Counted from the first letter of the stretch, positions 19,054 through 29,793 are shown. The stretch is DNA of 64,000 nt from Caviibacterium pharyngocola (GCF_002795405.1 NZ_PHGZ01000015.1:1-64000), one strand, 5' to 3'. Notes: a model not told the origin generated them from the letters alone. Made by a program: numbers and translations.

Positions 19054-20052
19054 ATGACAAAAAATAAACGCCCAACATTGCAAGATATTGCCAATCATCT
19101 CGGCGTAACAAAAATGACGGTCAGTCGTTATTTGCGCAATCCTGATTCCGTCGCCCAAGATACAAGAATAAAAATCGCCGCGGCGGTGGAGGAATTCGGC
19201 TATATTCCCAATCGTGCGCCGGATATTTTATCCAATGCGAAAAGTCGCGCTATCGGTGTGTTGCTCCCCTCACTCACCAACCAAGTGTTTGCCGATGTGT
19301 TGAAAGGCATTGAACAAATTACCGATCAAGCGGGTTATCAAACGATGCTCGCCCACTACGGCTATAGCGAACAAAAAGAAGAACAACGAATCGAAAGTTT
19401 GCTTTCCTATCACGTTGACGGTTTGATTTTATCGGAAAATCATCACACGCCGCGCACGCTTAAAATGCTGGAAGTCGCCAATGTACCGGTGATTGAAATT
19501 ATGGACAGTGGCGAGGTCGGTATTCAACAAGTGGTCGGGTTCGATAATATCGCGTCGGCGCAGTTAATGGTGGAAACGATGATCAATCGCGGCTATAAAA
19601 ATATCGTTTATTTCACCGCGCGAATGGATAAACGTACAAAACTGAAAATGATCGGCTATGAACAGGCAATGCGAAAACACGGCTTGGAACCGCATAGTTT
19701 GATTACCGAAGAACCTTCTTCTTTCACTTTGGGCGCGGATTTATTACAAAAAGCCTTAAGCCAATATCCGGATATGGACGGTATTTTTTGTACTAACGAC
19801 GACTTAGCGATCGGCGCGCTGTTCGAATGCCAACGTTTAGGCATTAAAATTCCGCAACAAATCGCCGTCGCCGGATTTCACGGTCACGATGTCGGACAAT
19901 CAATGACGCCGCAACTCGCCACGGTAATTACACCGCGTTTGGAGATCGGCAGAGTCGCCGCACAAGAACTGTTAAACCGTTTAAACGGCATACCGGCGCA
20001 AAGTAATATCATCAACTTAGGTTATCAAATTAATTTGGGCGAAAGTATTTAA
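19054..20052 (+). CDS. gntR: LacI-family repressor, GntR (gluconate) type
   Basis: A 332-residue repressor. The N-terminal helix-turn-helix [20 protein letters not shown] is followed by the hinge [20 protein letters not shown] and a periplasmic-binding-like effector domain. The hinge, the segment [19 protein letters not shown] and the C-terminal [18 protein letters not shown] closely resemble E. coli GntR, which responds to gluconate. No gluconate genes are adjacent, so it would act in trans. AAAAAGGAAG precedes the ATG. Confidence 0.88.
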   Translation: MTKNKRPTLQDIANHLGVTKMTVSRYLRNPDSVAQDTRIKIAAAVEEFGYIPNRAPDILSNAKSRAIGVLLPSLTNQVFADVLKGIEQITDQAGYQTMLAHYGYSEQKEEQRIESLLSYHVDGLILSENHHTPRTLKMLEVANVPVIEIMDSGEVGIQQVVGFDNIASAQLMVETMINRGYKNIVYFTARMDKRTKLKMIGYEQAMRKHGLEPHSLITEEPSSFTLGADLLQKALSQYPDMDGIFCTNDDLAIGALFECQRLGIKIPQQIAVAGFHGHDVGQSMTPQLATVITPRLEIGRVAAQELLNRLNGIPAQSNIINLGYQINLGESI

Positions 20053-20055
20053 ACG

Positions 20056-20080
20056 AAAGGCGATGAAATTCATCGCCTTT
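20056..20080. terminator. Bidirectional terminator, gntR/nhaA
   Basis: Perfect 10-bp stem AAAGGCGATG/CATCGCCTTT around AAATT, four bases past the gntR stop and before the convergent nhaA stop. T-rich sequence follows at 20090-20096. Confidence 0.8.
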
Positions 20081-20093
20081 GTATTGTTCGTTT

Positions 20094-21269
20094 TTAAACG
20101 CTGTTTGACTTGGTGAATTGACGTAATAATCCGTATCCGACCACGGCAGAAACACCGGATCCCAGCAAAATCCCCAAACGGGCAAAAGCGGTTAATTCAC
20201 TCGCGCCTTCACCGCCGAACGCCAATCCGGAGAGGAACATCGACATCGTAAACCCGATACCGCACAACACGGCGACGGCAAAAATCTGCTTAAAATTAAT
20301 CCCTTCCGGTAGTTGCGCAAGGCGTAATTTCACCGCCAAAAAGCTAAACAAGAAAACGCCGATCGGTTTGCCCAGCAATAACCCTAAACTCACGCCTAAG
20401 GTTAGCGGCGAAAGTAGCGCCTCCGCGCCGATTCCCGATAAAGATACGCCGGCATTGGAAAAAGCAAATAGCGGTAAGATCATAAAAGAACACCAAGGTG
20501 CTAAGGCGTGTTCCATTTCATATAACGGTTTTTTGCCGTGTTTTCCTTTCAACGGCACGCAGAAACCGATAATCACACCGGCTAAGGTGGCGTGTACTCC
20601 GGATTTTAACACCGAAACCCATAAGACCAATCCGACAATAACGTAAGCGACTAAATTCGATACTTTCAAGCGATTTAATAAAATTAAGCCGATAATGGCG
20701 ATACTCGCTAAAATTAACGCGCGCGTACTTAACTCGTGCGAGAAAAATAACGCAATGACAATAATCGCACCTAGGTCGTCAATAATCGCCAGCGCCAATA
20801 AAAAGATCTTTAAGGCGAAAGGTACGCGGCTGCCCAATAAGCCTAATACGCCTAAGGCGAAGGCAATATCCGTCGCCATAGGAATCGCCCAGCCGTCTTG
20901 ATATTGCGGAATATCTTTATTAATCCACCAATAAACCAACGCCGGCACAATCATTCCGCCTAATGCGCCGACGGCGGGAAAAACCGCCCGTTGATAACTG
21001 GAGATCGCGCCCACCAGCATTTCCCGCTTCACTTCCAAACCGACCAAAACAAAAAACACCGCCATAAATCCGTCGTTCACCCACATCAATAAGGGCTTAT
21101 TAATTTCTACAATCGAACCGAATTGAATAATGACGGGCGCATCCAGAAAACTAAAATAATAATCGCGCAAAGGTGTGTTTGCCAATAACACGGCAAAGGC
21201 GGCGGCAAATAATAAAATCATTCCGCCCGCAGCTTCTAATTTCATAAAATAGCGAATATACCTAACCAT
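20094..21269 (-). CDS. nhaA: Na+/H+ antiporter NhaA
   Basis: A 391-residue inner-membrane antiporter with about 12 helices. The essential paired aspartates are in [15 protein letters not shown] (helix V), and the family segments [12 protein letters not shown] and GFTMSMF (near the C-terminus) are present. NhaA exports sodium in exchange for protons and protects against salt and alkaline stress. E. coli NhaA is 388 residues. AAGGAGAGT lies before the ATG. The gene stands alone, with dgt upstream on the same strand about 160 bases away. Confidence 0.95.
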   Translation of the reverse strand: MVRYIRYFMKLEAAGGMILLFAAAFAVLLANTPLRDYYFSFLDAPVIIQFGSIVEINKPLLMWVNDGFMAVFFVLVGLEVKREMLVGAISSYQRAVFPAVGALGGMIVPALVYWWINKDIPQYQDGWAIPMATDIAFALGVLGLLGSRVPFALKIFLLALAIIDDLGAIIVIALFFSHELSTRALILASIAIIGLILLNRLKVSNLVAYVIVGLVLWVSVLKSGVHATLAGVIIGFCVPLKGKHGKKPLYEMEHALAPWCSFMILPLFAFSNAGVSLSGIGAEALLSPLTLGVSLGLLLGKPIGVFLFSFLAVKLRLAQLPEGINFKQIFAVAVLCGIGFTMSMFLSGLAFGGEGASELTAFARLGILLGSGVSAVVGYGLLRQFTKSNSV

Positions 21270-21430
21270 TTACTCTCCTTAACTTAACAATAAAAAACCA
21301 TAACGTCGTTTTTTGTAACATAAAAGTTAAATTCGGATCAAGGCGAATCGGCAACATTTTGTTTTTTATGAAAAAAATGCGGACAATTTCACAAAAATCG
21401 ACCGCACTTTTTATTATTTCGGATTGAATG

Positions 21431-22783
21431 TTAAAGCTGATGATATACTTTAAGCGCATAGGCATCGGACATTCCGGCGATATAATCGCAAATCACTCGC
21501 CGTTTTTTATCGTCCGGCGCATTCGCCCAACGATTTGCCGTATTGCGCGGCAATAGGCGCTCCGGATCGCTGTCAAAAATGCGGAACATTTCGGTTAAAA
21601 TACGCTGCCCTTTATATTCGATACGCTGCGTTTCCACATCACGAATCACATATTTCCACACGAAACGTTTAAAAATATTCAACACGGCAATTACTTCTTC
21701 CGGCAATTCCGCGTTATAGCGCAATAAAGGTTCGTTAAAATCGCCGGTTAATTTCCAGCGAACGCCGGTAATAAAATAATTTACCAAGGCGCCAATGGCA
21801 TTTTTACGTTCGTAATGTTGGTCGGAAAATAATTTCGCACTAATCGTTGCTATATTTTTTCGAATCCATTCTGATTCACAACGGCTTAATTCCTCCAAGG
21901 CTTCTTGCCATTGCTGCAAATGTACCACACCGACCACAATAGCATCTTCCAAATCGTGTACGCCGTATGCAATGTCATCCGCCAGTTCCATAATACTGCA
22001 ATCTAATGATTTATAACGAGTTTTTAAGGTTTCTTGCGGTGTAGTGCGGGTTTGTTTAAATTGTCCGAATAATAGCCGGTCATCCGCGCATAGCGGTTCA
22101 AGCAGCCAATCGAACATTGCCGAATCATCTCGAAACAAACCTTTACCGGGACGCCAATCGGCAAGTTTAACGTAGTCGGAATGTACTGCGCTCAATTCCG
22201 ACAAGCTTGCGTATTGCGGTGAAGATTCGTCTAAAATCGCTGGATATTTCACGATACCTAACAGCGTTCGACGGGTTAAATTCATTCCGGCGTTCGGCGT
22301 GTAAGGTTCCAGCTTGGTTAACAAACGAAAAGTTTGCGCATTGCCTTCAAAGCCGCTGTGATGACGCATCATATAATTTAGTGCGACTTCACCGCCGTGT
22401 CCGAAAGGCGGATGACCGATATCGTGCGCAAAACACAGGCTTTCGATTAAATCGTTCGGCGGTAATAAGGATTTCAGTTGTTTTTGCAATTCCGTTTTAT
22501 CAACGCCGCATTGCGCAGATAAATAAACAAAAGCGTCGGTAAATTTAAGTTGCGCGGTTAAACTGCTGCCGATTTGCGCCACTTCCAAGGAATGCGTCAA
22601 ACGCGTGCGATAAAAATCATTTTCGCCCACGGCGTGAATTTGGGTTTTCGCCTGCAAACAACGAAAGGCGGCGCTATGCAAAATACGTCCGCGATCGCGA
22701 CGAAACGGCGGTCGGTGATCTCGTTCGCGCGGTTTATCCGACAGAAATCGGGCTTGCCAAGCCATATCAATGTGATTTTTCAT
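21431..22783 (-). CDS. dgt: dGTPase-family triphosphohydrolase (HD domain)
   Basis: A 450-residue HD-domain enzyme. Metal ligands are supplied by [10 protein letters not shown] and [15 protein letters not shown]; the conserved [13 protein letters not shown] and the early [17 protein letters not shown] identify the dGTP triphosphohydrolase family. It hydrolyses dNTPs to nucleosides plus triphosphate. This subfamily includes proteins credited with limiting phage by lowering dNTP pools; whether this copy does so is unknown. An alternative start is the Met seven codons in. One base separates its start from the end of lrgB, so it follows lrgAB in one unit. Confidence 0.9.
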   Translation of the reverse strand: MKNHIDMAWQARFLSDKPRERDHRPPFRRDRGRILHSAAFRCLQAKTQIHAVGENDFYRTRLTHSLEVAQIGSSLTAQLKFTDAFVYLSAQCGVDKTELQKQLKSLLPPNDLIESLCFAHDIGHPPFGHGGEVALNYMMRHHSGFEGNAQTFRLLTKLEPYTPNAGMNLTRRTLLGIVKYPAILDESSPQYASLSELSAVHSDYVKLADWRPGKGLFRDDSAMFDWLLEPLCADDRLLFGQFKQTRTTPQETLKTRYKSLDCSIMELADDIAYGVHDLEDAIVVGVVHLQQWQEALEELSRCESEWIRKNIATISAKLFSDQHYERKNAIGALVNYFITGVRWKLTGDFNEPLLRYNAELPEEVIAVLNIFKRFVWKYVIRDVETQRIEYKGQRILTEMFRIFDSDPERLLPRNTANRWANAPDDKKRRVICDYIAGMSDAYALKVYHQL

Positions 22784-22784
22784 A

Positions 22785-23468
22785 TTAAACGATCAAATAG
22801 ATGATTTTAAACACCAAAGGAGCCAAAATTGAACTGATTATGCCGCATAATACTAAAGAAATCGAACTATAACCACCCGCTTTCGGATCAATATCCATAC
22901 AACTGACCGTGCCCAGCGCGTGCGACACCGAACCGACGGATAATCCGATAGCTTGCGAATGGATTAATTTTAATTTTTTTAACACTAAATATCCGAACAT
23001 TGAACCTTGCAAACCGGCAACCACTACACCGACAGCGGCAACGGAAGGAATGCCGCCGATATTATCGGCAATCGCCATCGCGATCGGCGTGGTAACGGAT
23101 TTCGGCAGAACCGTCGCGACAATTTCCGCATTCGCCCCTAAAAGCCACGCTAAAATCGCACCGCTTACCATTGATAACACCGACGCTACGGTGGTAATAA
23201 ATAAAATAATCTTCCAGCGCTGGCTAATTTGACGCAGTTGTTCATATAACGGCAATGCCAATGCAACGACGCTCAGCCCGAGCAAATTATTTAAAGGCGC
23301 ATTGCCTTGCATATATTGATCATAAGGAATGTGACAGAGTAACAACACGGCAATCAAGATAATTACGGTTAAGACGAAAGTGTTCAAAATCACGGATTTT
23401 AACCGTTTACTGATTTGAAGTGCGGTAAAAAAAGCCGCAATCGTTAATAACGAATATAAATAAATCAT
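22785..23468 (-). CDS. lrgB: LrgB/CidB-family membrane protein
   Basis: A 227-residue inner-membrane protein with about seven helices. The family segments [22 protein letters not shown] and GLQGSMFG, and the C-terminal SVSHALGT, are well preserved. LrgB with LrgA modulates murein hydrolase activity in staphylococci and exports glycolate or pyruvate in some bacteria; which applies here is not visible. It overlaps lrgA by four bases. Confidence 0.9.
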   Translation of the reverse strand: MIYLYSLLTIAAFFTALQISKRLKSVILNTFVLTVIILIAVLLLCHIPYDQYMQGNAPLNNLLGLSVVALALPLYEQLRQISQRWKIILFITTVASVLSMVSGAILAWLLGANAEIVATVLPKSVTTPIAMAIADNIGGIPSVAAVGVVVAGLQGSMFGYLVLKKLKLIHSQAIGLSVGSVSHALGTVSCMDIDPKAGGYSSISLVLCGIISSILAPLVFKIIYLIV

Positions 23469-23878
23469 TCTTGCTCCTTCGCGCGTTTTTTCAAGACTTT
23501 ACGACGCAAGCCGGTAAACGAACTTTGCGCAAATAAATAATCGCCTAATACCCCGACGACAACTAAGGTTACGAACGTGCTGACGATATTCGGGATTAGC
23601 AAAGCTTTTGCTTGAGAAACCAATAAATCGGCATATTTGATCACGCCAACGCTCACCGGCACAAATAACACCGCCATATAACGAATTAATAAACTCGCAC
23701 CGAAAAAAATCCAATGTAATTTAATTAATTGCGTGGTTAAGCCTAAAAAAAGCAACAGTAGCCCCCAAATGCTGCCGGGCACACCGACCGGAATAAAATG
23801 AGAAATCAACTCACCAAGATATAACATCAAATAAAGAATGGCGAAAGAACGCACTAACTGAAAAATTTTTTGACCCAT
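23465..23878 (-). CDS. lrgA: LrgA/CidA-family holin-like protein
   Basis: A 137-residue membrane protein with four helices, holin-like. The conserved [16 protein letters not shown] segment identifies the CidA/LrgA family. I chose the ATG at 23878 because [12 protein letters not shown] aligns with family N-termini; a start 12 codons upstream at 23914 is possible, and no strong ribosome site distinguishes them. The C-terminus is long and basic ([13 protein letters not shown]). It is coupled to lrgB. Confidence 0.86.
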   Translation of the reverse strand: MGQKIFQLVRSFAILYLMLYLGELISHFIPVGVPGSIWGLLLLFLGLTTQLIKLHWIFFGASLLIRYMAVLFVPVSVGVIKYADLLVSQAKALLIPNIVSTFVTLVVVGVLGDYLFAQSSFTGLRRKVLKKRAKEQE

Positions 23879-23996
23879 ATTTCTACCACTCAACTTTTTT
23901 AATAAAAAATACAAAATAATTTTACTCTTATTTTATTCGTTTTGTTATGCATTTTCGGTAAAATACTCTTGTGTTAGATCAAGTTTTATTGGAATT

Positions 23997-24497
23997 ATGT
24001 ACAAAAAAGTCTCTTTCGCCTTGTTTGTCTACCTGCTCGGTAGCCTTCCCGCATACGGGCAAAACGACATAACTTGCTATGTGGTCGCCATTTCCGACGG
24101 CGATACCTTCACCTGTTTATCGGCGGAAAAGACACAACTCAAAATTCGCTTAGAAGAAATCGACGCCCCGGAAAAAAACCAACCGTTCGGCACGCAATCA
24201 CGTCGTTATTTGGGCAAATTGATTCATAATAAACAAATTCATTTAACAACTTCCGGCTATGACCGTTATCATCGCATTTTGGCGACGGCATATAATTCCG
24301 AAGGATTAAACATTAATTTACAAATGGTTCGCGCCGGAATGGCGTGGGCTTATACACCTTATGTGCGCAATCCGGTCTATTTTACCGCGCAAAAAAACGC
24401 ACAACGCCGACAAGCCGGATTATGGCAATCCCCTAACCCGATTCCGCCTTCACAATGGCGACATAAAAAACCAAGCTTTAACGGGAGAGAAAAATAA
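23997..24497 (+). CDS. Secreted staphylococcal-nuclease-like protein
   Basis: A 166-residue thermonuclease-family protein with a signal peptide ending near YGQ (about residue 22). The fold is recognisable from VVAISDGDTFTCL, the catalytic Arg and acidic residues in IRLEEIDAPE, and MVRAGMAWAYTPYV. It should be a periplasmic or secreted Ca2+-dependent nuclease. A role in degrading external DNA or in nucleotide scavenging is possible; this species also takes up DNA. It abuts csdA with no gap. Confidence 0.88.
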   Translation: MYKKVSFALFVYLLGSLPAYGQNDITCYVVAISDGDTFTCLSAEKTQLKIRLEEIDAPEKNQPFGTQSRRYLGKLIHNKQIHLTTSGYDRYHRILATAYNSEGLNINLQMVRAGMAWAYTPYVRNPVYFTAQKNAQRRQAGLWQSPNPIPPSQWRHKKPSFNGREK

Positions 24498-25703
24498 ATG
24501 GCATTTGATCACCAACTATTTCGTCAACAATTTCCGTATTTTCAACACAATGAAAATGCCGTTTACTTCGACAATGCAGCAACCACGCTCAAACCGCAAG
24601 TTTTAATCGACAGCACCGTGGCGTTTTATCAATCGGCGGGATCTGTTCATCGTAGTCAATATGATGAAAATCAGACCGCACTTTACGAACAAGCCAGAGC
24701 GCGAGTAAAAGCCTTGATTAATGCGGAAAGCGAGGATGCGGTGATCTGGACTTCCGGCACGACACAAGCGGTGAATATTGTGGCAAACGGCTTGCTTGCC
24801 CAACTTTCTGCGGACGATGAAATCATTATCAGCGAAGCGGATCATCACGCCAATTTCGTCACCTGGCAACAAATTGCCAAAAAGTGCGGTGCAAAAATTA
24901 TCGTTTTACCCATTACCGATCAATGGTTAATCGACGAACAAGCGTTACAACAAGCCCTAAACGAACGCACCAAATTGGTGGCGCTCAATTTTGTGTCCAA
25001 TGTAACCGGCACGGAACAACCCGTTGAAAAATTAATAAAATTGATTCGCAAAAAAACGCGCGCCTTTGTTCTTGTGGATGCAGCCCAAGCCATTAGTCAT
25101 TTAAACATAGATATTCAACGACTGGACGCCGATTTTATCGCTTTCTCTGCGCATAAAATTTACGGCCCGAATGGCTTAGGTGTATTAAGCGGCAAATTAT
25201 CCGCATTGGAACAATTACAACCGCTAATCTTCGGTGGGAAAATGGTTGATCGGGTATCAAAATCACACATCAGCTTCGCGCCGCTGCCTTATCGTTTAGA
25301 AGCCGGCACACCGAATATCGCCGCCGTCATCGGATTTAGCGCCGTGCTACATTGGCTGGAAAATTGGGATATCGAACAAGCGGAAAGTTATGTCCGACAA
25401 TTAACCGAACAAATCAAAGTGCGGTTAAAAAATTACCCGAATTGTCAATTATTCGAATCACCGCAACCTAGTTCCGTCATAAGCTTTGTGTTTAAGCATA
25501 TCGCTTCATCGGATTTAGCCACGCTTTTAACCGAACAAGGCATCGCCCTACGAACCGGCGAACATTGCGCTCAACCTTATTTAGCGCGCTTAGGCGAAAG
25601 CTCGACACTTCGCCTCTCGCTCGCACCTTACAATAACACCGAAGAAATCGACGCATTTTTTAACGCATTGAATAACGCACTTAATTTACTAGAGATAGAA
25701 TGA
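24498..25703 (+). CDS. csdA: Cysteine desulfurase CsdA (SufS type)
   Basis: A 401-residue PLP enzyme that removes sulfur from cysteine to form a protein persulfide. The PLP Lys is in FSAHKIYGPNGLGVL, cofactor contacts in ADHHANFVTWQ and LVDAAQAISH, and the active Cys in LRTGEHCAQPYL. The sequence is nearer to CsdA/SufS than to IscS. Coupling by ATGA to the SufE-like csdE supports CsdA. The other suf genes are not adjacent. The gene contains three uptake signals. Confidence 0.92.
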   Translation: MAFDHQLFRQQFPYFQHNENAVYFDNAATTLKPQVLIDSTVAFYQSAGSVHRSQYDENQTALYEQARARVKALINAESEDAVIWTSGTTQAVNIVANGLLAQLSADDEIIISEADHHANFVTWQQIAKKCGAKIIVLPITDQWLIDEQALQQALNERTKLVALNFVSNVTGTEQPVEKLIKLIRKKTRAFVLVDAAQAISHLNIDIQRLDADFIAFSAHKIYGPNGLGVLSGKLSALEQLQPLIFGGKMVDRVSKSHISFAPLPYRLEAGTPNIAAVIGFSAVLHWLENWDIEQAESYVRQLTEQIKVRLKNYPNCQLFESPQPSSVISFVFKHIASSDLATLLTEQGIALRTGEHCAQPYLARLGESSTLRLSLAPYNNTEEIDAFFNALNNALNLLEIE

Positions 25704-26074
25704 AAACAGCATTACAACAAGCAAGATCTTGGGAAGAACGTTACCGTATCATTATTCAAGCGGGAAAAAACATTTCCCGCCCGACAGATCAACAACTCAG
25801 TGAAATGCAACTGATTCCCGGCTGCGAAGCCAAACTCTGGTTTCAATTCACCCGAAAAAACGACCGCACTTTCACCTTCCAAGCCTACAGTGAAGCCAGA
25901 ATTATCAACGGCTTACTGTGGTTTCTATTACAAGAAATCAACGGCAAAACCGCCGAAGAATTACACAATTTCAATATCATCGACTATTTCACCCAGCTCA
26001 ACATCGCCCAACGCCTCAGCACCACAAGATTAAACGGATTGCGACAGATTGGGGGGATTTTGGAGAGCTTATAA
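25700..26074 (+). CDS. csdE: SufE-like sulfur acceptor CsdE
   Basis: A 124-residue SufE-fold protein accepting persulfide sulfur from CsdA. The acceptor cysteine is in LIPGCEAKLWF, and IINGLLWFLL and TTRLNGLRQI match the family. It is somewhat shorter than the usual 140 residues. In E. coli CsdE passes sulfur to CsdL/TcdA for cyclic t6A formation; that partner is not in this window. Confidence 0.92.
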   Translation: MKTALQQARSWEERYRIIIQAGKNISRPTDQQLSEMQLIPGCEAKLWFQFTRKNDRTFTFQAYSEARIINGLLWFLLQEINGKTAEELHNFNIIDYFTQLNIAQRLSTTRLNGLRQIGGILESL

Positions 26075-26077
26075 CGT

Positions 26078-26105
26078 AAAAACGGCAGGTTTTCCTGCCG
26101 TTTTT
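26078..26105. terminator. Terminator after csdE
   Basis: Perfect 12-bp stem AAAAACGGCAGG/CCTGCCGTTTTT with a TTTT loop, between convergent csdE and the symporter gene; it can work in both directions. Confidence 0.92.
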
Positions 26106-26120
26106 GTTTTAATTACTCAA

Positions 26121-27794
26121 TTATTTAAATTGTTGCATACGTTGTTTAGCAAATACATAGATAAAGTAAAGAACAGTCGCTGCGCCGAAGCAGTAATAAC
26201 CGATCCACACAATATCCAACACATTTTTCGCCATAAAGATATACATTGAGATAGAGGCAAAAGTCACCACTAAAGAAACCGCTTTGGCATAAGCCCAAGG
26301 TTGGATATCCACTTGTTTGGTGTATTCTTCGTTGTATGGATTTGCCATTGGTGCCATTTTACCGATAATTAACATTACTACCACGTTAATCACGAATAAG
26401 ATAGCGATTAAGTGGAAGAAGTGAATTTCTACTTCAATGATAAATTTACATACAATGTAAGCAACCATACCGAAGATTAAACCGAATTTTGCTGCAATCG
26501 CCGGAACACGTTTAGTTAATAAACCCACCACAACCACACTTAAAATCGGTGCGTTGAAGATACCTTGTAATTCTTGAATTAAGAAATATAAGCCATCCGG
26601 TGCATTTGCAACTAAAGGCGCAACAATCATAGAAACTAAAGCTAAGATGGTTCCCACCCATTTACCCACGCTCACCAATTTCATATCAGAAGCATTCGGG
26701 TTAATTTGTGCTTTATAAACGTTGCGGGAAAATAAAGTCACTGATGAATTTAACGCACTGTTGAAAGTAGATAATACTGCTCCTACAACAACAGCCGCAA
26801 AGAAGCCCACAAAGGCATCAGGTAACACTAAATGCACTAAGTTTGGATAAGCTTGGTCAGGAATATCTAATTTACCTTGGTAAATATGATAAGCGATGAT
26901 ACCCGGTAAAATAATCAATAATGGACCTAAAAGTTTTAAGAATGCGCAAAGCAACACGCCTTTTTGACCTTCTTTCAGGCTTTTTGCACCTAATGCACGT
27001 TGAATAATGGATTGATTTGTACACCAGAAAAATAAGTTAGAAATAATCATACCGGTGAAAAGTGTTGAGAAAGGTACAACAGAATCATCGCTACCGATAG
27101 AATTAAAATGATCTGGGTTAGAACGGTAAACTTCAGTTAAGCCAGCCCAAGCATCACCGTTACCCACATAAGCCAAGCCTAAAACCGTGACTAAAATACC
27201 TCCCACTAATAAACCCACACCGTTAATGGTATCAGACACCGCAACCGCTTTTAAGCCGCCGAAGATCGCATAAATGGAACCTAAAATCCCGGTTCCCCAA
27301 ACCATAATCCAAATTGCCGTAGTTTTGTCGATACCGAATACCGCAGACACATCAAATAAACTTTCAAGAGCAAGTGCACCGGTATAAAGTACGATTGGCA
27401 ATAAGGAGATGACGTAACAACCTAAGAATAATAAGGATGTAATAAGTAATGTGCCTTTATCAAAGCGTTTTTCCAAAAATTCAGGAATAGTGGCAATACC
27501 GAGTTTTAAATATTTCGGTAAGAAGTATAAGGCGAACATCGCAATGGTAATTGCCGCAATTACTTCCCAAGCCATTACGATAAAACCTTGACGATAAGCA
27601 AGACCGTTAAGACCCACTAAATGTTCGGTGGAAAGGTTGGTTAATAACATTGAACCGGCGATAAAAGTTGCAGTAAGTGATCGACCGGCAAGATAATACC
27701 CTTCCGAATTGCTTAAATCGTCTTTTCTGGTGTACCACCAAGCCAGCACCGCCACAAGTGCGGTAAATCCTACGAATGATATGAAAGCTAGCAT
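26121..27794 (-). CDS. Sodium:solute symporter (SSS family), YidK/SglT-like
   Basis: A 557-residue inner-membrane symporter with about 14 helices. Family features include GYYLAGRSL, NLSTEHLVGLNG, GGLKAVAVSDTINGVGL (sodium and substrate region) and the conserved WCTNQ. It resembles E. coli YidK throughout and the Vibrio sodium/galactose carrier SglT. I chose the ATG at 27794, with AGAAGGA before it. The substrate, probably a sugar, is unknown. A 20-bp perfect palindrome lies about 75 bases upstream. Confidence 0.9.
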   Translation of the reverse strand: MLAFISFVGFTALVAVLAWWYTRKDDLSNSEGYYLAGRSLTATFIAGSMLLTNLSTEHLVGLNGLAYRQGFIVMAWEVIAAITIAMFALYFLPKYLKLGIATIPEFLEKRFDKGTLLITSLLFLGCYVISLLPIVLYTGALALESLFDVSAVFGIDKTTAIWIMVWGTGILGSIYAIFGGLKAVAVSDTINGVGLLVGGILVTVLGLAYVGNGDAWAGLTEVYRSNPDHFNSIGSDDSVVPFSTLFTGMIISNLFFWCTNQSIIQRALGAKSLKEGQKGVLLCAFLKLLGPLLIILPGIIAYHIYQGKLDIPDQAYPNLVHLVLPDAFVGFFAAVVVGAVLSTFNSALNSSVTLFSRNVYKAQINPNASDMKLVSVGKWVGTILALVSMIVAPLVANAPDGLYFLIQELQGIFNAPILSVVVVGLLTKRVPAIAAKFGLIFGMVAYIVCKFIIEVEIHFFHLIAILFVINVVVMLIIGKMAPMANPYNEEYTKQVDIQPWAYAKAVSLVVTFASISMYIFMAKNVLDIVWIGYYCFGAATVLYFIYVFAKQRMQQFK

Positions 27795-27866
27795 AATAAT
27801 TCCTTCTATATGGATTAATCTTCTCGTCATCGAAACAACGCGTCAGTAAGATCTATTTTGACCTAA

Positions 27867-27886
27867 TTTGAAATATATATTTCAAA
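27867..27886. promoter_or_regulatory. 20-bp perfect palindrome, candidate operator
   Basis: TTTGAAATAT followed by its exact complement ATATTTCAAA. It lies 72 bases upstream of the symporter ATG in an A+T-rich stretch, a suitable place for a repressor or activator site. No regulator gene is adjacent, so the cognate protein is unknown. Confidence 0.5.
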
Positions 27887-28020
27887 ATTTATTAATTCAA
27901 ATATTTTTATTTCATTTTGCTACATAGATCAAACTTTTCATTTCGGAATACACAGAAAACAATCAATCTGATACAACTGGTAGGAAGTTTTTAATGTTTT
28001 AATACGCTTCTTCCAAAGCA

Positions 28021-28049
28021 AAAAAAAGACAAGGCATAACCCTTGTCTT
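28021..28049 (-). terminator. cspD terminator
   Basis: Stem AAGACAAGG/CCTTGTCTT (28026-28049) with a 6-base loop, followed on the minus strand by TTTTT; it lies about 36 bases past the cspD stop. Confidence 0.88.
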
Positions 28050-28085
28050 AAAAAAATCTTTGACTAAATAAAGGAAGTGAAATTA

Positions 28086-28295
28086 TTATTCTGCGACGGG
28101 GACGATTTTGGTGGCGTGGGAGCCTTTTTCGCCGTGGACGGCTTCAAAATTGACTTTTTGTCCGGCTTTTAGTGAACGGTATCCGTCCATTTCAATTACC
28201 GAGTAATGCGCGAAAATATCTGCATCGTTGCCTTCTGCAGAAATAAACCCAAATCCTTTTGCATTGTTAAACCATTTTACAACACCAACTTCCAT
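28086..28295 (-). CDS. cspD: Cold-shock domain protein CspD-like
   Basis: A 69-residue single cold-shock domain with RNP1 KGFGFISA and RNP2 DIFAHYSVI, binding single-stranded nucleic acid. The segment MDGYRSLKAGQKV is typical of CspD, which inhibits replication in stationary phase in E. coli. I chose the ATG at 28295; the extra 14 upstream codons are not part of the fold. It neighbours a UPF0181 gene, the same order as in H. influenzae. Confidence 0.93.
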   Translation of the reverse strand: MEVGVVKWFNNAKGFGFISAEGNDADIFAHYSVIEMDGYRSLKAGQKVNFEAVHGEKGSHATKIVPVAE

Positions 28296-28490
28296 AACAT
28301 TGACCTCTAATATGGATTGAAAAGTCCTTATAGACATTTTAACTTCAATAAGACGACCGTCCTATCACCTAAATTTATTCGGGATATTCAATGAATTTGG
28401 ACTTTTTGGCAATAAAAAATGTTTTAAAATCAAACAGAGATCACAAAAAATCTTTATATATTCGTTGCTTACACAATTCAGCAGGAAAAT

Positions 28491-28658
28491 TTATTTTTGT
28501 TCTTGCGCTTGAGATTTTGTATATTTTTCGCGCAATTCTTGTGCAACTAAAGCGATGGCTTCGCCGCTGCCCATTCCCTGTTCCATTAAAAGACGAATTT
28601 TTTCCGCTGCGGCTTGCTGTTGTTCGTGTGTCAAATGAAGTAATCCGTTATCCGACAT
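28491..28658 (-). CDS. Small UPF0181 family protein (YoaH-like)
   Basis: A 55-residue protein starting [20 protein letters not shown] and containing the family signature [25 protein letters not shown] precedes the ATG by seven bases. The family is conserved in gammaproteobacteria and has no known function; the helix-turn-helix-like, charged sequence suggests a small nucleic-acid or protein binder. It lies upstream of cspD on the same strand, with about 195 bases between, and divergent from argF. Confidence 0.88.
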   Translation of the reverse strand: MSDNGLLHLTHEQQQAAAEKIRLLMEQGMGSGEAIALVAQELREKYTKSQAQEQK

Positions 28659-28738
28659 ATTTTTACCTTTATCAAAATAAGAGAAACCAGTAATATACCA
28701 ATAAAATAACGAAACACAATATCAACAGGAGTAACACT

Positions 28739-29743
28739 ATGCCGTTTAATTTAAAAAATCGCCATTTATTAAGTTTGGTAAATCATACGTCGCGAGAAAT
28801 TCGTTTTTTGTTGGATTTAGCGCGTGATTTGAAACGGGCAAAATATGCCGGTACGGAGCAACAACGTTTAAAAGGCAAAAATATCGCGTTGATTTTTGAA
28901 AAAACCTCCACGCGAACCCGTTGCGCTTTCGAGGTCGCCGCTTATGATCAAGGCGCGAACGTGACTTATATCGATCCGACTTCTTCGCAAATCGGTCACA
29001 AAGAAAGTATGAAGGATACTGCGCGCGTGTTGGGCAGAATGTATGACGCCATCGAATATCGCGGTTTTAAACAAAGTATCGTTAATGAATTGGCGCAATA
29101 TTCCGGCGTACCGGTATTTAACGGGTTAACTGATGAATTTCATCCGACGCAAATGCTTGCCGATGTGTTGACAATGATTGAACATTCTTCCAAACCTTTA
29201 AATGAAATCAGTTATGTATATATCGGCGATGCGCGTAATAATATGGGCAATTCATTGTTGCTCATCGGTGCAAAATTAGGGATGGACGTTAGAATTTGCG
29301 CGCCGCAAGCGCTGTTGCCGGAGAATGAATTAGTGGAAATGTGCCGTCAAATTGCACAACAAACCGGCGCGCGAATCACAGTGACCGATGATATTGATTC
29401 CGCCGTGCGTGGTGTGGATTTCGTTCACACGGACGTTTGGGTATCAATGGGCGAACCTTTGGAAACTTGGGGCGAGCGTATTAATTTATTGATGCCGTAT
29501 CAAGTAACAACCGAGTTAATGCAACGCTCAGGCAATCCGGCGGTGAAATTTATGCATTGTTTACCGGCGTTTCATAACTGTGAAACCGAAGTTGGACGGG
29601 AAATCGCGGCAAAATATCCGGCATTGGCGAACGGGATCGAAGTGACGGAAGATGTGTTTGAATCGCCGATGAATATCGCTTTTGAACAAGCGGAAAACCG
29701 TATGCATACCATTAAAGCGGTAATGGTTGCATCTTTAGGCTAA
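28739..29743 (+). CDS. argF: Ornithine carbamoyltransferase, catabolic/anabolic type
   Basis: A 334-residue enzyme interconverting ornithine plus carbamoyl phosphate and citrulline. The carbamoyl-phosphate motif is STRTRC, and the ornithine-binding motif is HCLPAFHN; the [16 protein letters not shown] segment is also conserved. Length suits both the anabolic ArgF and the catabolic ArcB. No arcA or arcC lies beside it, and no arginine biosynthesis gene either, so the direction cannot be decided here. AGGAG precedes the ATG. Confidence 0.94.
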   Translation: MPFNLKNRHLLSLVNHTSREIRFLLDLARDLKRAKYAGTEQQRLKGKNIALIFEKTSTRTRCAFEVAAYDQGANVTYIDPTSSQIGHKESMKDTARVLGRMYDAIEYRGFKQSIVNELAQYSGVPVFNGLTDEFHPTQMLADVLTMIEHSSKPLNEISYVYIGDARNNMGNSLLLIGAKLGMDVRICAPQALLPENELVEMCRQIAQQTGARITVTDDIDSAVRGVDFVHTDVWVSMGEPLETWGERINLLMPYQVTTELMQRSGNPAVKFMHCLPAFHNCETEVGREIAAKYPALANGIEVTEDVFESPMNIAFEQAENRMHTIKAVMVASLG

Positions 29744-29763
29744 CCTATTCATTCATAACGAAA

Positions 29764-29793
29764 AAGTGCGGTAAAAAAGACCGCACTTTTTTC
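29764..29793. terminator. Uptake-signal dyad terminator, argF/truC
   Basis: AAGTGCGGT (29764-29772) and its complement (29780-29788) form a stem with a 7-base loop and flanking A/T runs, placed between convergent argF and truC. It serves both strands. Confidence 0.92.
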
